A stretch of DNA of 64,000 nt from Mesostigma viride (Eukaryota; Streptophyta; Mesostigmatophyceae; Mesostigmatales; Mesostigmataceae). Position 1 is the stretch's first letter. Each line of letters opens with the position of its first letter. Both the position numbers and the translations under genes were made by a program. The stretch covers positions 1,138,196-1,202,195 of the forward strand of contig RPFO01000256.1 in the NCBI GenBank assembly GCA_009746045.1, in the 5' to 3' direction. Of this stretch, positions 6,531 to 15,774 are shown piece after piece. The notes under the pieces were generated by a model. It was given only the letters and a program-made list of their open reading frames with translations, ran no database searches and was not told the origin of the DNA.

Positions 6531-9500
6531 ATGGAGCCGGCCCGCGCCACCACTCCCACGGACAGAGCCATGGCCATCGCGTTGAGGACCTACCACCGCC
6601 CCCTCGAGGGCACATCGCAGCTGGAGACGTGGGAGCAGGTGGTGGACAGGGTGGTCTCCCACCAGAAGTGGCTCTGGGTTCGCGCCAAGGAGGACGCGCT
6701 CAACCGAGCCGAGCTCGCGGAGTTGGAGGAGCTGCGCCACTGCATCACGAACCGGTACATTGCCCCCGCGGGCCGCACTCTCTTCCTCGGGGGCACGGAG
6801 TTGAGCAGGAGGCGAGAGTCCTGCATGTTCAACTGCAGCTTCACCGAGGTCGAGACCGTCTACGACGTCGTCGACGTGCTATGGCTGCTGCTGCAGGGAT
6901 GCGGGTGAGTCTCACTCCACCTTCTCGTCCCAATAGCGCCACGTCGTCCCGGGGATCTGTCGCCGGCGCGCCTCCATCTCCCTCTTTCTCCTGTTCTGGT
7001 ACTCCTGGGCAGCCAGCACGAGCGCGTACGAATGCGCCCGGTGGCGGGAGTGGGCGCGGCACACGGGCTTGGGCGACAGCACGCACGCCTTGTTCTTGCA
7101 CCTCTTGTTCAGTTTGGTGACCGCCGTGCACTTCATCGTTTTTATACTGGTACGGGAGAAAATTTAGGCGGCCGTGGTCGCCGTGGTCGGGGCCGTCGCC
7201 TCTGACACCGTCGCATCCACCACCGCGGCCACGGGGCGGCTAGAGAAAAAGGAGGAACCGACAGTCATGATGATGGAGTATGACGTCGAGGCACCCCCCA
7301 GTGTCAGCAACCCCTTCAGGATCTTCCAGATCGTAGTCTCGTAGGAGTACACCCTGTCGTGGAAGTTCCTGTAAAGCACGTAGCCCAGCCCGCCCAGGAC
7401 CAGCAGGTAGGTGAGGGCCAGCGTGGACCTGATGTTGGTCCGCAGGCGGAACCTCTCTCTCTTCACACGCACCCAGGTGGCCATCACGTGAGCCGCGCCG
7501 ATCACCGCGCCGAACAGAAACAGGCTCTTGAAGTCCTTCATGAAGAATCCCATGGCGTTCAAGTGTGACATATACTTGCGGTTTTTTTTCTGCACAGGGT
7601 CGGCTTCAAACCCGTCACCGGCACGCTCAACGGCTTCTCCAGGCGCATCCCGCACATCGACGTCATCCGGTCGCAGCGGACCTCCGTCGGGGGGCGCGAG
7701 TCCAACAAGGAGACCTGGGACCCCGACACCAAGACATGGACCCTATCCGTGGGCGACTCGGCCGTCGCCTGGGCCCGCGCCGTGGGGAAGCTCATGGCCG
7801 GCAAATACCCCGCCGAGCGACTCGTGCTGGACTTCACCGAGATAAGACCCGCTGGGACGCGTCTGAGGGGCTATGGGTGGCTGGTGAGTTGATTGGCGGA
7901 TACTCGAATCCGTCGCCAATATTTATGTTGCGTTATACTAGATCGATTCCATGTCCCATTTCGGTGCGGTCCTTGTAGAATCCGCGATCGTGGCGGCGGC
8001 GATGGCCGGTATCATGACTCTCGTCCATTCGGTGCACATGAAACAGAGCCCGATGATGGCGATGTCCCACGCTGGTATTTTGATACAAGTTGGCGTGTCT
8101 GCTGCCATCCTGCACGTGGTTTTTGAGTTGATTGGTTGGAACAGGAAGTTCTGTCTACGTTTGCAAAGTGGCGGAAGGATGTGACAGGATTTGAAGATGC
8201 TTGGAAGTAGTGGCAACCATCTACATCTCGTCCGCGGGAAACTCGCCGTGGCTCGCTAAGTGCCAGGCCGCGTCCTGTTCGGGACCCTCGGGGATGGCGT
8301 TGATGGCTAGCTCCCGGAGCGAGGGGATGTATCTGCTCCGGCGGTGTGTGGAGGGGTCGGTCAGGAACCTTTCATCCTCGGCGGACCGCTCCGGTCTTCG
8401 CCACGTTAACCTGCCCGCGTGGAGGTGCGACATCGCGTCGGTTTTGCCATCTAACGCGTCGGTAAATGTTGAGACGACCTTGGGGTCTTTTTCGCTTCTC
8501 CCCAGAGGCACCTTAACAAAACGTTCCGCCCCCCTCTACCTATGGCCTTGTTGTGGGCAAAGACGGACTTCTCGAACAAGTCGTAAGGGCTCTTGCGGAA
8601 TGGAGAGAAATTGCTCGCCATTTCTGCGTAATTTTCGTCGAAATCCTTGCGGGTCGGTCTGGCCCGCATCGAATGCCTCCTCCGCCCGTGCACATAACAC
8701 CTCTGCCCCCCTTTGACGCTCGTGTTCAGGCAGCGACGGTTCCCGCGAGTCTTAGCCGTGCACCTCATGATGTACTGTTGGCCCCGATATTTTTCTCGAC
8801 CCCCGCAGAGCTCCGGCGACGACAACGTCTCCAAGGCGATGCTGGCCATCTCCCACATCATGTCCCGTCGCGCGGACCAGCTGCTCACCAAGATGGACAT
8901 CCTGGACATCGTGAACCACCTGGGGACCATGTTGAGCAGTCGCCGGTCCGCGGAGATCGCCCTCTTCGAGTACGGCGACGTCGAGTGGCGCGAGTTCGCC
9001 TCCGCCAAGAAGGACTGGTGGATCGCCCACGCCCACCGCCAGCAGTCCAACAACTCGCTGGTCTTCACCAAGGAGCCCACCCGCCAGCAGCTGGAGGAGA
9101 TCTTCGCCATCATGCTCGACTCCGGCGGCTCCGAGCCCGGCATGTTCAACCTCGAGGCAGCCCGCCGCCGCGCCCCCTGGTGCAAAGGCTGCAATCCTTG
9201 CTGGTATGTCACATTAAACTTGCTGGACAAATGCTTTTTTTTATCTTTCTTGTTTATATATCAAATACGCAATGCCAGATACGCTGCAGATTTTTATGGT
9301 TGGTGTTATAATACAGTTGCTCCTCTACTCCGGGTGGCTTTCAGGAGCGGTTTGGAAGGAAGACATGAACCAGAGGCAGAAAAAGGGTGTGTGGGCTTCT
9401 TTAGGCACTGCGCAAGGTGTGTTGGTGATAGCCTTTGTGGCGTGGCTGGCGAGTATGTGGCGCAAGCCTAATATGCTGCCTTTGTTCGGCACTAATTGGC

Positions 9501-11438
9501 TGACGAGAATACTAGTTTTGCAAGTCATCGCCGCGCTGTCGTGGTTGACGTGGGGCGTGTTAAAGAAGTATCAGGCAAAGCGCGGGCTGGACAAGGGGGC
9601 GGTGCGTTGGGCGCTTGCGAATGCAGGAATCTTCCAGTCCCTTGTGGTCCTTTTCTTCGTGTTATTTATCGTGGACAGGATCCTTTGGCCAGGACGGAAA
9701 GAGCTCGCATGGAACATGATGGCCCCACCCACTTTTAACATGGGATACGCCGCACAGGCTGCTTAAGGTCTCCTCCTCGAGTGCACCCCGCAACGTCCTC
9801 TCCCGTACGCGCACCGGTTGCGGCACGTCGTCCCACTCCGCGTCCGAACGCCGCACCGCTTTGAAACCGCTGCCTGCCTCGCCCCGTGTTGCCGTCTGGC
9901 CGTGTCCCATCTGTCAAGCCTGGCCGCGTGGTCGGCCAGCAGAGTGTCGTTGTCGATGCGCTCTAGTCGCCCCTGTTGTGCGATGATATTGCGCAATTCT
10001 TGTTCCTTCATTTGTTTCTGATCGAACAGGTCATCTTGTCGACGGATCAGTGGCCTTGATCTGGCTGCGGCCTCGCGAACCAGACCGTCCCATCTCTCTC
10101 TCTCCGCGGTGCCAGGCGGCGGGGGGGGGGGTTGTGGTCTGTGGATCAATTGGAGTTGACCGTCCACTCGTGTCAATTCCTGGCCATTTTCGAAGATCTC
10201 ACGGGACACGCGTTGTTTATCTGCCACCTTTTCATCGATTTTTTTGCGTTTAATGCCCGCCAACCCATCCCCCACGTCCTGTCGAAGAACGGCGCCTCTC
10301 CTCTCTCCGCGATCACCTTCGCGATCTCTAGAGGCAGTTGAAGAGTGTCAAATTCATTCGCGCGTACGGAATGGTGGGCGCACCTGACCAATCCCGCACC
10401 GGATCTCCTCCGCGGTCGGGGCATTGTATACCACTTGCGCACTTTTTTTTTCCGCGCAGTGAGATCCTGCTCGCCAACAAGTCGTTTTGTAATTTGACCG
10501 AGGTCAACCTGGCCGCCTTCCACGAGGGCAACAAGTCCGGCCTCGAGAGGGCGCTCGTCTTGGCCGCGCGCATGAACTACCGCCAGACGCTCGTCGACCT
10601 CAGGGACGAGATCCTACAAGAGGCGTGGCATCTCAACAACGAGTTCCTGCACCTGTGCGGCGTCGGCCTCACCGGCATCGTGGCCAGGTCCGACCTGCAG
10701 GACTACGACTACCGCCGCATGAAGAACGTGGCCGTCTCCGCGGCCTACGAGATGGCCAAGAGTCTCGGGAAGCCCCTGCCCAAGAACGTCACCTGCATCA
10801 AGCCCAGCGGCACGCTGTCCAAGATCATGAGCACCAGGGAGTGGGGGGAGGTCCCGGAGGGCGTCCACAAGCCCATGGGCAGGTACATCCTCAACAACAT
10901 CACCTACTCCAAGCACGACCCCCTCGTGCAGAGGTTCAGGGACGCCGGCTACAAGGTGGCGGACAAGCCCTACGAGCAGGATTCCGTCCTGGTGACCTTC
11001 CCCGTCACCTACGCCAGCGTCCCCTTCACCAAGAAGACCGTCACGAGGAAGGACGGCACCACCGAGGAGGTGGAGGTCAACACCGAATCCGCCGTGGCGC
11101 AACTCGAGCGCTACAAGAACCTCATGTCCAACTGGTGCGACCAGAACGTCTCGTGCACGGTGTCGTACGATCCCACCGAGATCCCCGCCATCCTGGACTG
11201 GTTCCAGAAGAACTGGGACCTCTACGTGGGCGTGTCCTTCCTGCTGAGGTGCGACCCCACCAAGAACGCAGCGGACCTGGGGTACAGCTACCTCCCCCAG
11301 GAGGTGGTCACCGAGGATGTCATGAGGAGGTACCGCGACAAGCTGACCCCGGTGGACTACGCGGGCATCGTGCACGTCGACGTGGACGAGGCGAAACTGG
11401 CCGGGGACTGCCCCTCGGGCGCCTGTCCCGTGCGCTGA
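6531..11438 (+). CDS. Adenosylcobalamin-dependent class II ribonucleotide reductase (four exons)
   Basis: Exons are 6531-6904, 7598-7883, 8809-9203 and 10460-11438; together 2,034 bases, exactly 678 codons, with matching phases (2, 0, 2). The 677-residue product matches the monomeric RTPR type (about 740 residues in Lactobacillus). Exon 1 has AMAIALRTYHRPLEG, an ETWEQVVDRVV helix and RRESCMFNCSF (first redox cysteine). Exon 2 starts in GCGVGFKPVTGTLNGFSRR; exon 3 has SSGDDNVSKAM and ends at GCNPC; exon 4 supplies EILLANKSFCNL, the KPSGTLSK loop and the C-terminal GDCPSGACPVR. All five catalytic cysteines are thus present. It reduces ribonucleotides (triphosphates in the characterised enzymes) to deoxynucleotides by a B12 radical. 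The start could also be ATG 6570. All introns have GT-AG ends and contain other genes. Giant viruses normally use class I enzymes, so this is unusual. Confidence 0.88.
6912..7136 (-). CDS. Cys/His-motif (DUF5763-like) protein nested in intron 1
   Basis: 74 residues, ATG 7136. The protein is almost only the motif: C3-x9-C13-x12-C26-x2-H29 with T7 in the usual place, then a basic helix (YALVLAAQEYQNRRKREMEARRR) and a short end. It stops two bases after the splice donor hexamer begins region 6905-6910, so the gene abuts the intron border. Basic residues after a Cys/His knuckle are compatible with nucleic-acid binding, but that is inference. Confidence 0.65.
   Translation of the reverse strand: MKCTAVTKLNKRCKNKACVLSPKPVCRAHSRHRAHSYALVLAAQEYQNRRKREMEARRRQIPGTTWRYWDEKVE
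7164..7571 (-). CDS. Multi-pass small membrane protein nested in intron 1
   Basis: The ATG at 7571 (MSHLNAMGFF) gives 135 residues within the intron; the longer frame to 7655 would enter exon 2. Three hydrophobic segments are visible: LFLFGAVIGAAHVMATWV (about 17-34), LALTYLLVLGGLGYVLY (about 53-69) and the IIMTVGSSFF region (about 97-110), then an Ala/Thr-rich tail. Antisense to the reductase. Function unknown. Confidence 0.55.
   Translation of the reverse strand: MSHLNAMGFFMKDFKSLFLFGAVIGAAHVMATWVRVKRERFRLRTNIRSTLALTYLLVLGGLGYVLYRNFHDRVYSYETTIWKILKGLLTLGGASTSYSIIMTVGSSFFSSRPVAAVVDATVSEATAPTTATTAA
7951..8184 (+). CDS. Small two-pass membrane protein of NCLDV type, nested in intron 2
   Basis: 77 residues, ATG 7951, preceded by an AT-rich island (ATATTTATGTTGCGTTATAC). 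Two membrane helices: FGAVLVESAIVAAAMAGIM (about 4-22) and MSHAGILIQVGVSAAILHVV (about 38-57), ending in FELIGWNRKFCLRL. An ES.....G...H..FE..G.N+..C pattern recalls a short conserved membrane protein of many large DNA viruses (LFHLLFEYTGLNKWYC type); I cannot confirm homology without a search. Same strand as the reductase, so it could use the reductase transcript or its own promoter. Confidence 0.55.
   Translation: MSHFGAVLVESAIVAAAMAGIMTLVHSVHMKQSPMMAMSHAGILIQVGVSAAILHVVFELIGWNRKFCLRLQSGGRM
8221..8768 (-). CDS. Cys/His-motif (DUF5763-like) protein nested in intron 2, frameshifted
   Basis: ATG 8768 opens with C3-x9-C13-x10-C24-x2-H27 (MRCTAKTRGNRRC...CYVH), a basic stretch, then a helical domain (DFDENYAEMASNF, YDLFEKSVFAHNKAIGRGG). 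Just after GRGG the frame changes near 8515-8530, beside a C run; the next frame reads on from SEKDPKVVSTFTDALDG to a stop at 8221 with charged, plausible protein sequence (RPERSAEDERFL...SLRELAINAIPEGPEQDAAWHL). I infer one gene of about 180 residues with a one-base indel, either decay or assembly error. Confidence 0.55.
9272..9766 (+). CDS. Multi-pass membrane protein nested in intron 3
   Basis: 164 residues, ATG 9272, with TTTATATATC in front. Four hydrophobic segments are visible at about 7-26, 44-62 (ASLGTAQGVLVIAFVAWLAS), 78-95 (LTRILVLQVIAALSWLTWG) and 117-137 (IFQSLVVLFFVLFIVDRIL), joined by short charged loops, and a polar tail. Codon use is less GC-rich than the flanking exons. It ends with TAA overlapping the stop of the convergent gene by four bases. 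Function unknown. Confidence 0.6.
   Translation: MPDTLQIFMVGVIIQLLLYSGWLSGAVWKEDMNQRQKKGVWASLGTAQGVLVIAFVAWLASMWRKPNMLPLFGTNWLTRILVLQVIAALSWLTWGVLKKYQAKRGLDKGAVRWALANAGIFQSLVVLFFVLFIVDRILWPGRKELAWNMMAPPTFNMGYAAQAA
9763..10424 (-). CDS. Coiled-coil protein with C-terminal Cys/His (DUF5763-like) motif, nested in intron 3
   Basis: The frame 9763-10275 has no ATG at its 5' end (it opens on GTG) and ends in C-x9-C-x10-C-x2-H (KRCGVRTRSGTTC...CGVH) plus a basic tail. Its body is a long charged helix (KIDEKVADKQRVSREIFENG; DLFDQKQMKEQELRNIIAQQ), probably coiled coil, with a poly-Pro insert. Upstream, another frame runs from ATG 10424 (MPRPRRRSGAGLVR) through a helical piece LPLEIAKVIAERGEAPFF and meets the first at a C run, 10269-10273. 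I infer one ~220-residue gene with a one-base shift there. This is the only member with the motif at the C-terminus. Confidence 0.5.
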
Positions 11439-12053
11439 TCACGACACGGGAGCATACGAATACGCCATCAGTGGGGGGGGGGGCGGGGGCGCGGGGGCGG
11501 GACTGCCAACGCCGGCCCGGCGCATCAGGTAGTACGCGACGGCCAGGATTAGGGCCAGGATCGCGACGAACACGATTACGGATACAAGGGGCGAATACCC
11601 GTCCTCCTTTTTCGCGGTCCCGAACCCCGGGAGCCCCGCGGCGGTCGCGTCCTCCGGCGTCCCCGTCCAATCGTCCGTCCACGTGTCCTGGGCCGCGCCG
11701 ACCTTGCTGCTGTCGGATCCAAACAGATTTCCAAGCGCCGCGAACACGCCGAAGCTGACGGCGGACATCCCCACGTTCTTCGCGAGGGACCCCGCCAACG
11801 AGCTCTTCTTCGCCGCAGACCCTGCGGCGTTTGCAACTGGCGTCCCCATCACCGTGAAATTCTTGGAGTCCGCGACTCCGTCTGCGAGGTCGTCCGCGTA
11901 TCCGGTCGGCGTCCCCTTTCCCGGGCCATTCTTGGCTGCCCCCGCGGCTTCGTCCGCGACCTGTGTACCTGGACGTAGGGCCAATCTAACCGAGCTTGTG
12001 GCCTTTTGAACTCCATTTCGAAGCATGTTAAGCGCTCCCCCAATGCCTGCCAT
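11439..12053 (-). CDS. Virion-like protein with C-terminal membrane anchor
   Basis: 204 residues, ATG 12053. The N-terminal two thirds are Ala/Gly/Ser/Thr-rich and include a weakly hydrophobic GMSAVSFGVFAALGNLFGS segment; one strong membrane helix (LVSVIVFVAILALILAVAYYLM, about 157-178) is followed by a short Pro-rich tail (APAPPPPPPL). The stop abuts the reductase stop base to base. Upstream of the start is an AT island with TTATTATAAG on the minus strand. Composition and layout resemble structural membrane proteins of large DNA viruses; not a recognised family. Confidence 0.55.
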   Translation of the reverse strand: MAGIGGALNMLRNGVQKATSSVRLALRPGTQVADEAAGAAKNGPGKGTPTGYADDLADGVADSKNFTVMGTPVANAAGSAAKKSSLAGSLAKNVGMSAVSFGVFAALGNLFGSDSSKVGAAQDTWTDDWTGTPEDATAAGLPGFGTAKKEDGYSPLVSVIVFVAILALILAVAYYLMRRAGVGSPAPAPPPPPPLMAYSYAPVS

Positions 12054-12092
12054 GATTCTTAGTTTATTATAAGAAATAAATGCGCCATGCCT

Positions 12093-12416
12093 TTACGCCT
12101 TGATGCGACGACACGCCCACGCCCCGTGGTCCTTCCAAACCTCGAGCACGTCGGGGCAGACCATGTGAAGAATCTGCCCCCCCGCGGCTTGCAACTTGTC
12201 TCTCGTTTTCCCGTCGTAGCTGTCGATCGGGCCCAGCTGCTCCTCGACGTATTCGAAGAAGCCGCGCACGTCATCCGACGTCTTCACTCTCGCCGCTCGC
12301 TTCATGAGCTCCATCGTCTCCGTCATGCCCGCCTCGAACACCTCGGCGGTCGGGATCACGCCCGCGTCCCATTTCTTCTTCACGATCGCGCCGACCAAGT
12401 CCTTCCACTCCGACAT
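12093..12416 (-). CDS. Small soluble hypothetical protein
   Basis: 107 residues, ATG 12416, fully helical in appearance: SEWKDLVGAIVKKKWDAG, FEAGMTETMELMKRAARV, then VRGFFEYVEEQLGPID. No membrane segment or catalytic motif. It is divergent from the helicase gene with a 79-bp spacer. Not recognised. Confidence 0.5.
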   Translation of the reverse strand: MSEWKDLVGAIVKKKWDAGVIPTAEVFEAGMTETMELMKRAARVKTSDDVRGFFEYVEEQLGPIDSYDGKTRDKLQAAGGQILHMVCPDVLEVWKDHGAWACRRIKA

Positions 12417-12495
12417 CTCTGCTGCATCATGGGACGGGATCTTTAGGAGGGCCTAAGCGTACACAATTATTCTGTGAGTACATTAAGAAGCACAG
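12417..12495. promoter_or_regulatory. Divergent promoter spacer before the helicase gene
   Basis: The 79 bp between ATG 12416 (minus) and ATG 12496 (plus) contain an AT-rich island (TACACAATTATTCTG) in otherwise GC-rich DNA. Similar islands precede many starts in this virus. Inferred from position and composition. Confidence 0.35.
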
Positions 12496-15001
12496 ATGAT
12501 ACGGGTCCATCACGCTCGACAGCGATCCTCGTCAAGGTACGGCCGAGACGAGGAGGTAGACATCACCCTCCCCCGTGCCGCCGTCTGGTCGAAACACGCC
12601 GTTCGCTCTAAAGGAGGTATACAGAAACGTCTAAACGGCTAGTTAGGGAGAGCGAGAAGGCGGCGTTCCCGGACGAGGAGGAAGAGGTGGACGTGGACAA
12701 CCTGCCCGCCCACGCGCCCCCCAAGCGCCCCCTGAAGCGGCTCGTGCGCCTGAGCGAAAAAGAGCCCGAGACCGCCACAAAACCGAAGGGGGGGATTCAA
12801 AGCCGTCTCAGGCAGCTGGTCAGGGAGAGCGAGAAGGCGGCATTCCCGGACGAGGAGGAAGAGGTGGACGTGGACAACCTGCCCGCCCACGCGCCCCCCA
12901 AGCGCCCCCTGAAGCGGCTCGTGCGCCTGAGCGAAAAAGCAGACACCCCAGCTGCTCCGGAGAAGACCGCGGAAAAGCCCGCCGAAAAGGCTCCAGCTGC
13001 TCCGGAGAAGACCGCGGAAAAGCCCCCCGAAAAAGCCCCAGAAGCGCCGCCGGACTACAGTCAGTGGCAAATGGTCTTGTACGATCCCAGCAAGCCTCCC
13101 ACCACGGTTGCCGTCGAGCCCACCCCGGGGGCGTGGCCGCATCCCGTCAGGGACACCCAATACGCGCAGTTCGTTAAGAGGTTCTTCGACGGAGACGTGG
13201 AGGGATTCCTGCCCCCCGAACTGCGGCGCCCCGACGAGGCGGGGTGTGACGCGCCGATGGGAGCCAGAAAGCTGGCCCCCCAGCAGGCGGTGGTCAACCT
13301 GCACCTGAAGAAGATCGCGTCTCTGAGCCCGCACTACCCGTCGCGCGGTTTCCTGGCGTGGCACTCCACCGGGTCCGGCAAGACCTGCACGGCCATGGGG
13401 GCACTGGACGCGTTCTGGGACACCAAGAAGAACTTCGTGCTGGCCACGAGCAAGGAGAACAAGACCAACAACTCCCTGGAGGAGATCGCGAAGTGCGCGA
13501 CCCTCTACCCTCGATTCAAAGGGAAGGACCCAAAGACCGTGCTGGCAGAGCTCAGGAAGCGCGTGTGGAATCGCGAGATCGTCACCTTCACGCAACTATC
13601 GCACGCCATAGGGGTCCACAAGGCCAGGAAGAACTTCGACACGAGCGTGCTCAACAACGCGCTCCTGGTCATGGACGAGGTGCAGAACCTGTTCAAGCCG
13701 CTGCCTGGACAGCAAGAGGACCACCGGGCGCTGAAGGAGTTCCTGGCCACGCAGAACACCGACACCTCCCAGAACCTCTTCATGGTCATCCTCACGGCGA
13801 CCCCCGGCGATTCCGTGGCGGAGATCCTGTGGCTCGTCAACATGATACGCCCCGTCAACTTCCCCGTGTTTACCATGGCGAACATCACACCCGACCGGGT
13901 CCGGGGCATGATTTCATTCGTCGACTACACCGGGGACACCAACTCCTTCCCGGAGATCGCGTCCATGGAGGAGTACGATGTCCCGATGAGCGCCAAGCAG
14001 TTCGAGCTGTACAAGGCGCGGTTCAAGGAAAGCAGACGCGACATCCCCGCGAAGGACAGGGAGCGATACTGGTACGCGGAGGCCAGGAAGATAGCCAATT
14101 GCGTGCCCCTCAGAAGCGTGCCCTCCAACCAGCTACTGAGGCAACTGCCCGTTCTCTCCCCAAGTTCCAGAAAATGGTGGAGATCTTCCTCAAAGGGGGC
14201 AAGCACTACGTGTACTCCTACTTCAACGTCCACGGGATCGCGGACCTGGCAAAGGTGCTGTCCGCCATCGGGTACTCGCGCTTCACCCCGGGCGGTCCGT
14301 TGCCTCCTCGGAAACGTTTCGCGGTCCTGGACGGCGAAACGACCGAGGGGCAGCTCAAGGCCTTCCGAGAGGTGTTCAACTCGGACGCGAACAAGCGCGG
14401 GGAGCTCCTCCAGATCGTGCTGGCCCGGAGGAGGTACAACGAAGGCCTCGACCTCAAGGCGGTGACCGACGTGCACATCATGGAGCCCCTCGTGAACGCC
14501 AACTCGGAGAAGCAGGCCATAGCTAGGGCGGTGCGGCACTGCTCTCACAAGGCGCTGCCGAAAGCGGAGTGGAAGGTCCGCGTGCACCGGTACTTCGCCG
14601 TGCCTCCCGGGTCCTCATCGTCCAGTCGCCAGGTCCTCGACAAGATACCGGCGGACAAGGTCCAGATGATGCGACAGATGGTGCAGCTGAAACTGGACAA
14701 CGTGTCCAAGGACCTCAGGAAGAGGAGTCTCACGCCGAACGTGAGGGCCGCCCTCCAATTGTACAAACGCATCGCGGAGATCCAGATGGGGGTGCTGACG
14801 GGCGGCGGGCAGGGCGGCACCCCGTCGGTGGACAAGCTCGTGTACCAGGACGCAAAGGCCAGAGGGTCGAACCCGGACCTGGAGCGACTGCTGGCCATCT
14901 TGCGGGACGCCTCCATAGACTGCGAGTTCCTCAAGTCCTTCCACAACCAGCCGAACATGATGAGGGCCGCGAACAGGCCGCCTCTGGAATGCAAGAAGTA
15001 G
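12496..15001 (+). CDS. D6/D11-type SNF2-like helicase, two frameshifts
   Basis: The helicase core reads from about 12640 to 14150 and again, one frame on, to the stop at 15001. Motifs: HSTGSGKTCTAMGALDAFW (Walker A), LLVMDEVQNLF (Walker B), VILTATPGDS (motif III), then GGKHYVYSYFNVHG and ARRRYNEGLDLK (C-terminal RecA domain). This is the NCLDV helicase group related to poxvirus D6/D11, used in transcription initiation or termination. The N-terminus carries about 180-bp repeats encoding LVRESEKAAFPDEEEEVDVDNLP. Upstream, another frame starts at ATG 12496 and contains a third, divergent copy (DEEVDITLP...SKGGIQKRL); a one-base deletion near 12633-12641 relative to the later repeat explains the break. 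The second break is near 14150-14162 at a CCCC run. Confidence 0.8.
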
Positions 15002-15311
15002 TCCTGGTCTTTTTTTTTTCTCGTGTGCTATGTATATCGAACATGGGAAGGAGCAACTGGAAGGAGACCCCCAAGCAGGCGAAGGACCTCTATCGCAGTT
15101 TTCTGTCCGACCTAGCTGGTGCGCGGGCCGACGACATCGGGCGCGATCTTAACCCCTAAATGGGCGAAAGTACTGCCGATGCATCGGCTGTAACTCAGCA
15201 CTTTTGCAAACCAGATGCCATCCAACCTACCCATACCCAAAGGCTGTCCTTGGGGGCCAAGCACGTCCATGAGGTGCCCTTCGGGTTGGTATATCACAAC
15301 CTCATATATAT

Positions 15312-15774
15312 TCATTGAGAATGATAGATTACGGAGGTGAGATAGGCATGCAACATAAGGAAAAACCCGATAACTGGGAGAATAACCCTGAAGAAATTAA
15401 TAGTAATCTGACACAGACATCCAAGGATCACGCCAGCGGCACAAGGTACAACTAACTATACATCACAAAACTACACGCAGCAACAGCGCTGCCGGCCCAC
15501 CATGCAGGCCTGGAAGGGATCTAGACCGCATGGGTCGCGACAAAGTCGGCCCGGGTGCGGCGGAATAACACATCAGCCACGGTGCGAGTGAGGGCGAGTG
15601 ACAGGCGCTGCCGCCAATACGAGGACCACGTGCGGGCCGACCACGGGGCGGTCTGACCCTCGAGGTCGAGGCGGTCTTCACGGCGCTGGCAGCACTCGTG
15701 GAAAAACTCCGCTGTCTTGGGGCCCATGGCCCCGAACTCCTCAAGGACAAAGGGGATGACCCGGTGGGGCCCCA
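15312..15774 (-). mobile_element. 5'-truncated retroelement tail nested in the piggyBac element
   Basis: A 463-bp insertion is framed by an 11-bp direct repeat CTCATATATAT (15301-15311 and 15775-15785). The piggyBac relic at 52.8-53.1 kb lacks it, showing the empty site. The minus strand encodes an open 3' piece (HRVIPFVLEEFGAMGPKTAE, ARTWSSYWRQRLSLALTRTV) that looks like the C-terminal tail of a reverse-transcriptase polyprotein, followed by an untranslated tail. The size and target duplication fit a truncated non-LTR insertion. Confidence 0.6.

Larger units (their letters stand above)
6905..7597 (+). other. Intron 1 of the class II reductase gene
   Basis: Donor GTGAGT at 6905-6910 directly follows the codons for LLLQGCG; acceptor TTTTTTTTCTGCACAG ends at 7597. 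Splicing completes a Gly codon and gives GCGVGFKP, a conserved reductase motif. The 693-bp intron contains two complete minus-strand genes, 6912-7136 and 7164-7571, filling almost all of it. Confidence 0.85.
7884..8808 (+). other. Intron 2 of the class II reductase gene
   Basis: Donor GTGAGT follows the GYGWL codons; acceptor TTTTTCTCGACCCCCGCAG ends at 8808. The phase-0 junction restores RLRGYGWL-SSGDDNVS, the expected reductase continuity. The 925-bp intron holds a plus-strand membrane-protein gene (7951-8184) and a minus-strand Cys/His-motif gene (8221-8768). Confidence 0.85.
9204..10459 (+). other. Intron 3 of the class II reductase gene
   Basis: Donor GTATGT at 9204-9209 comes two bases after the codon for the active-site cysteine in NPC; acceptor CTTTTTTTTTCCGCGCAG ends at 10459, and exon 4 resumes at GAGATCCTG (EIL). 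The 1,256-bp intron holds a plus-strand membrane-protein gene (9272-9766) and a convergent Cys/His-motif gene (9763-10424). Confidence 0.85.

Noticed and set aside
10614-11375. 253-codon minus-strand frame opposite reductase exon 4
   Set aside because: Antisense shadow; the sense strand has full catalytic motifs.
6531-11438. Inteins in the reductase
   Set aside because: Intervening DNA is not open in frame with the exons, contains antisense genes, and has GT-AG borders; introns explain it better.
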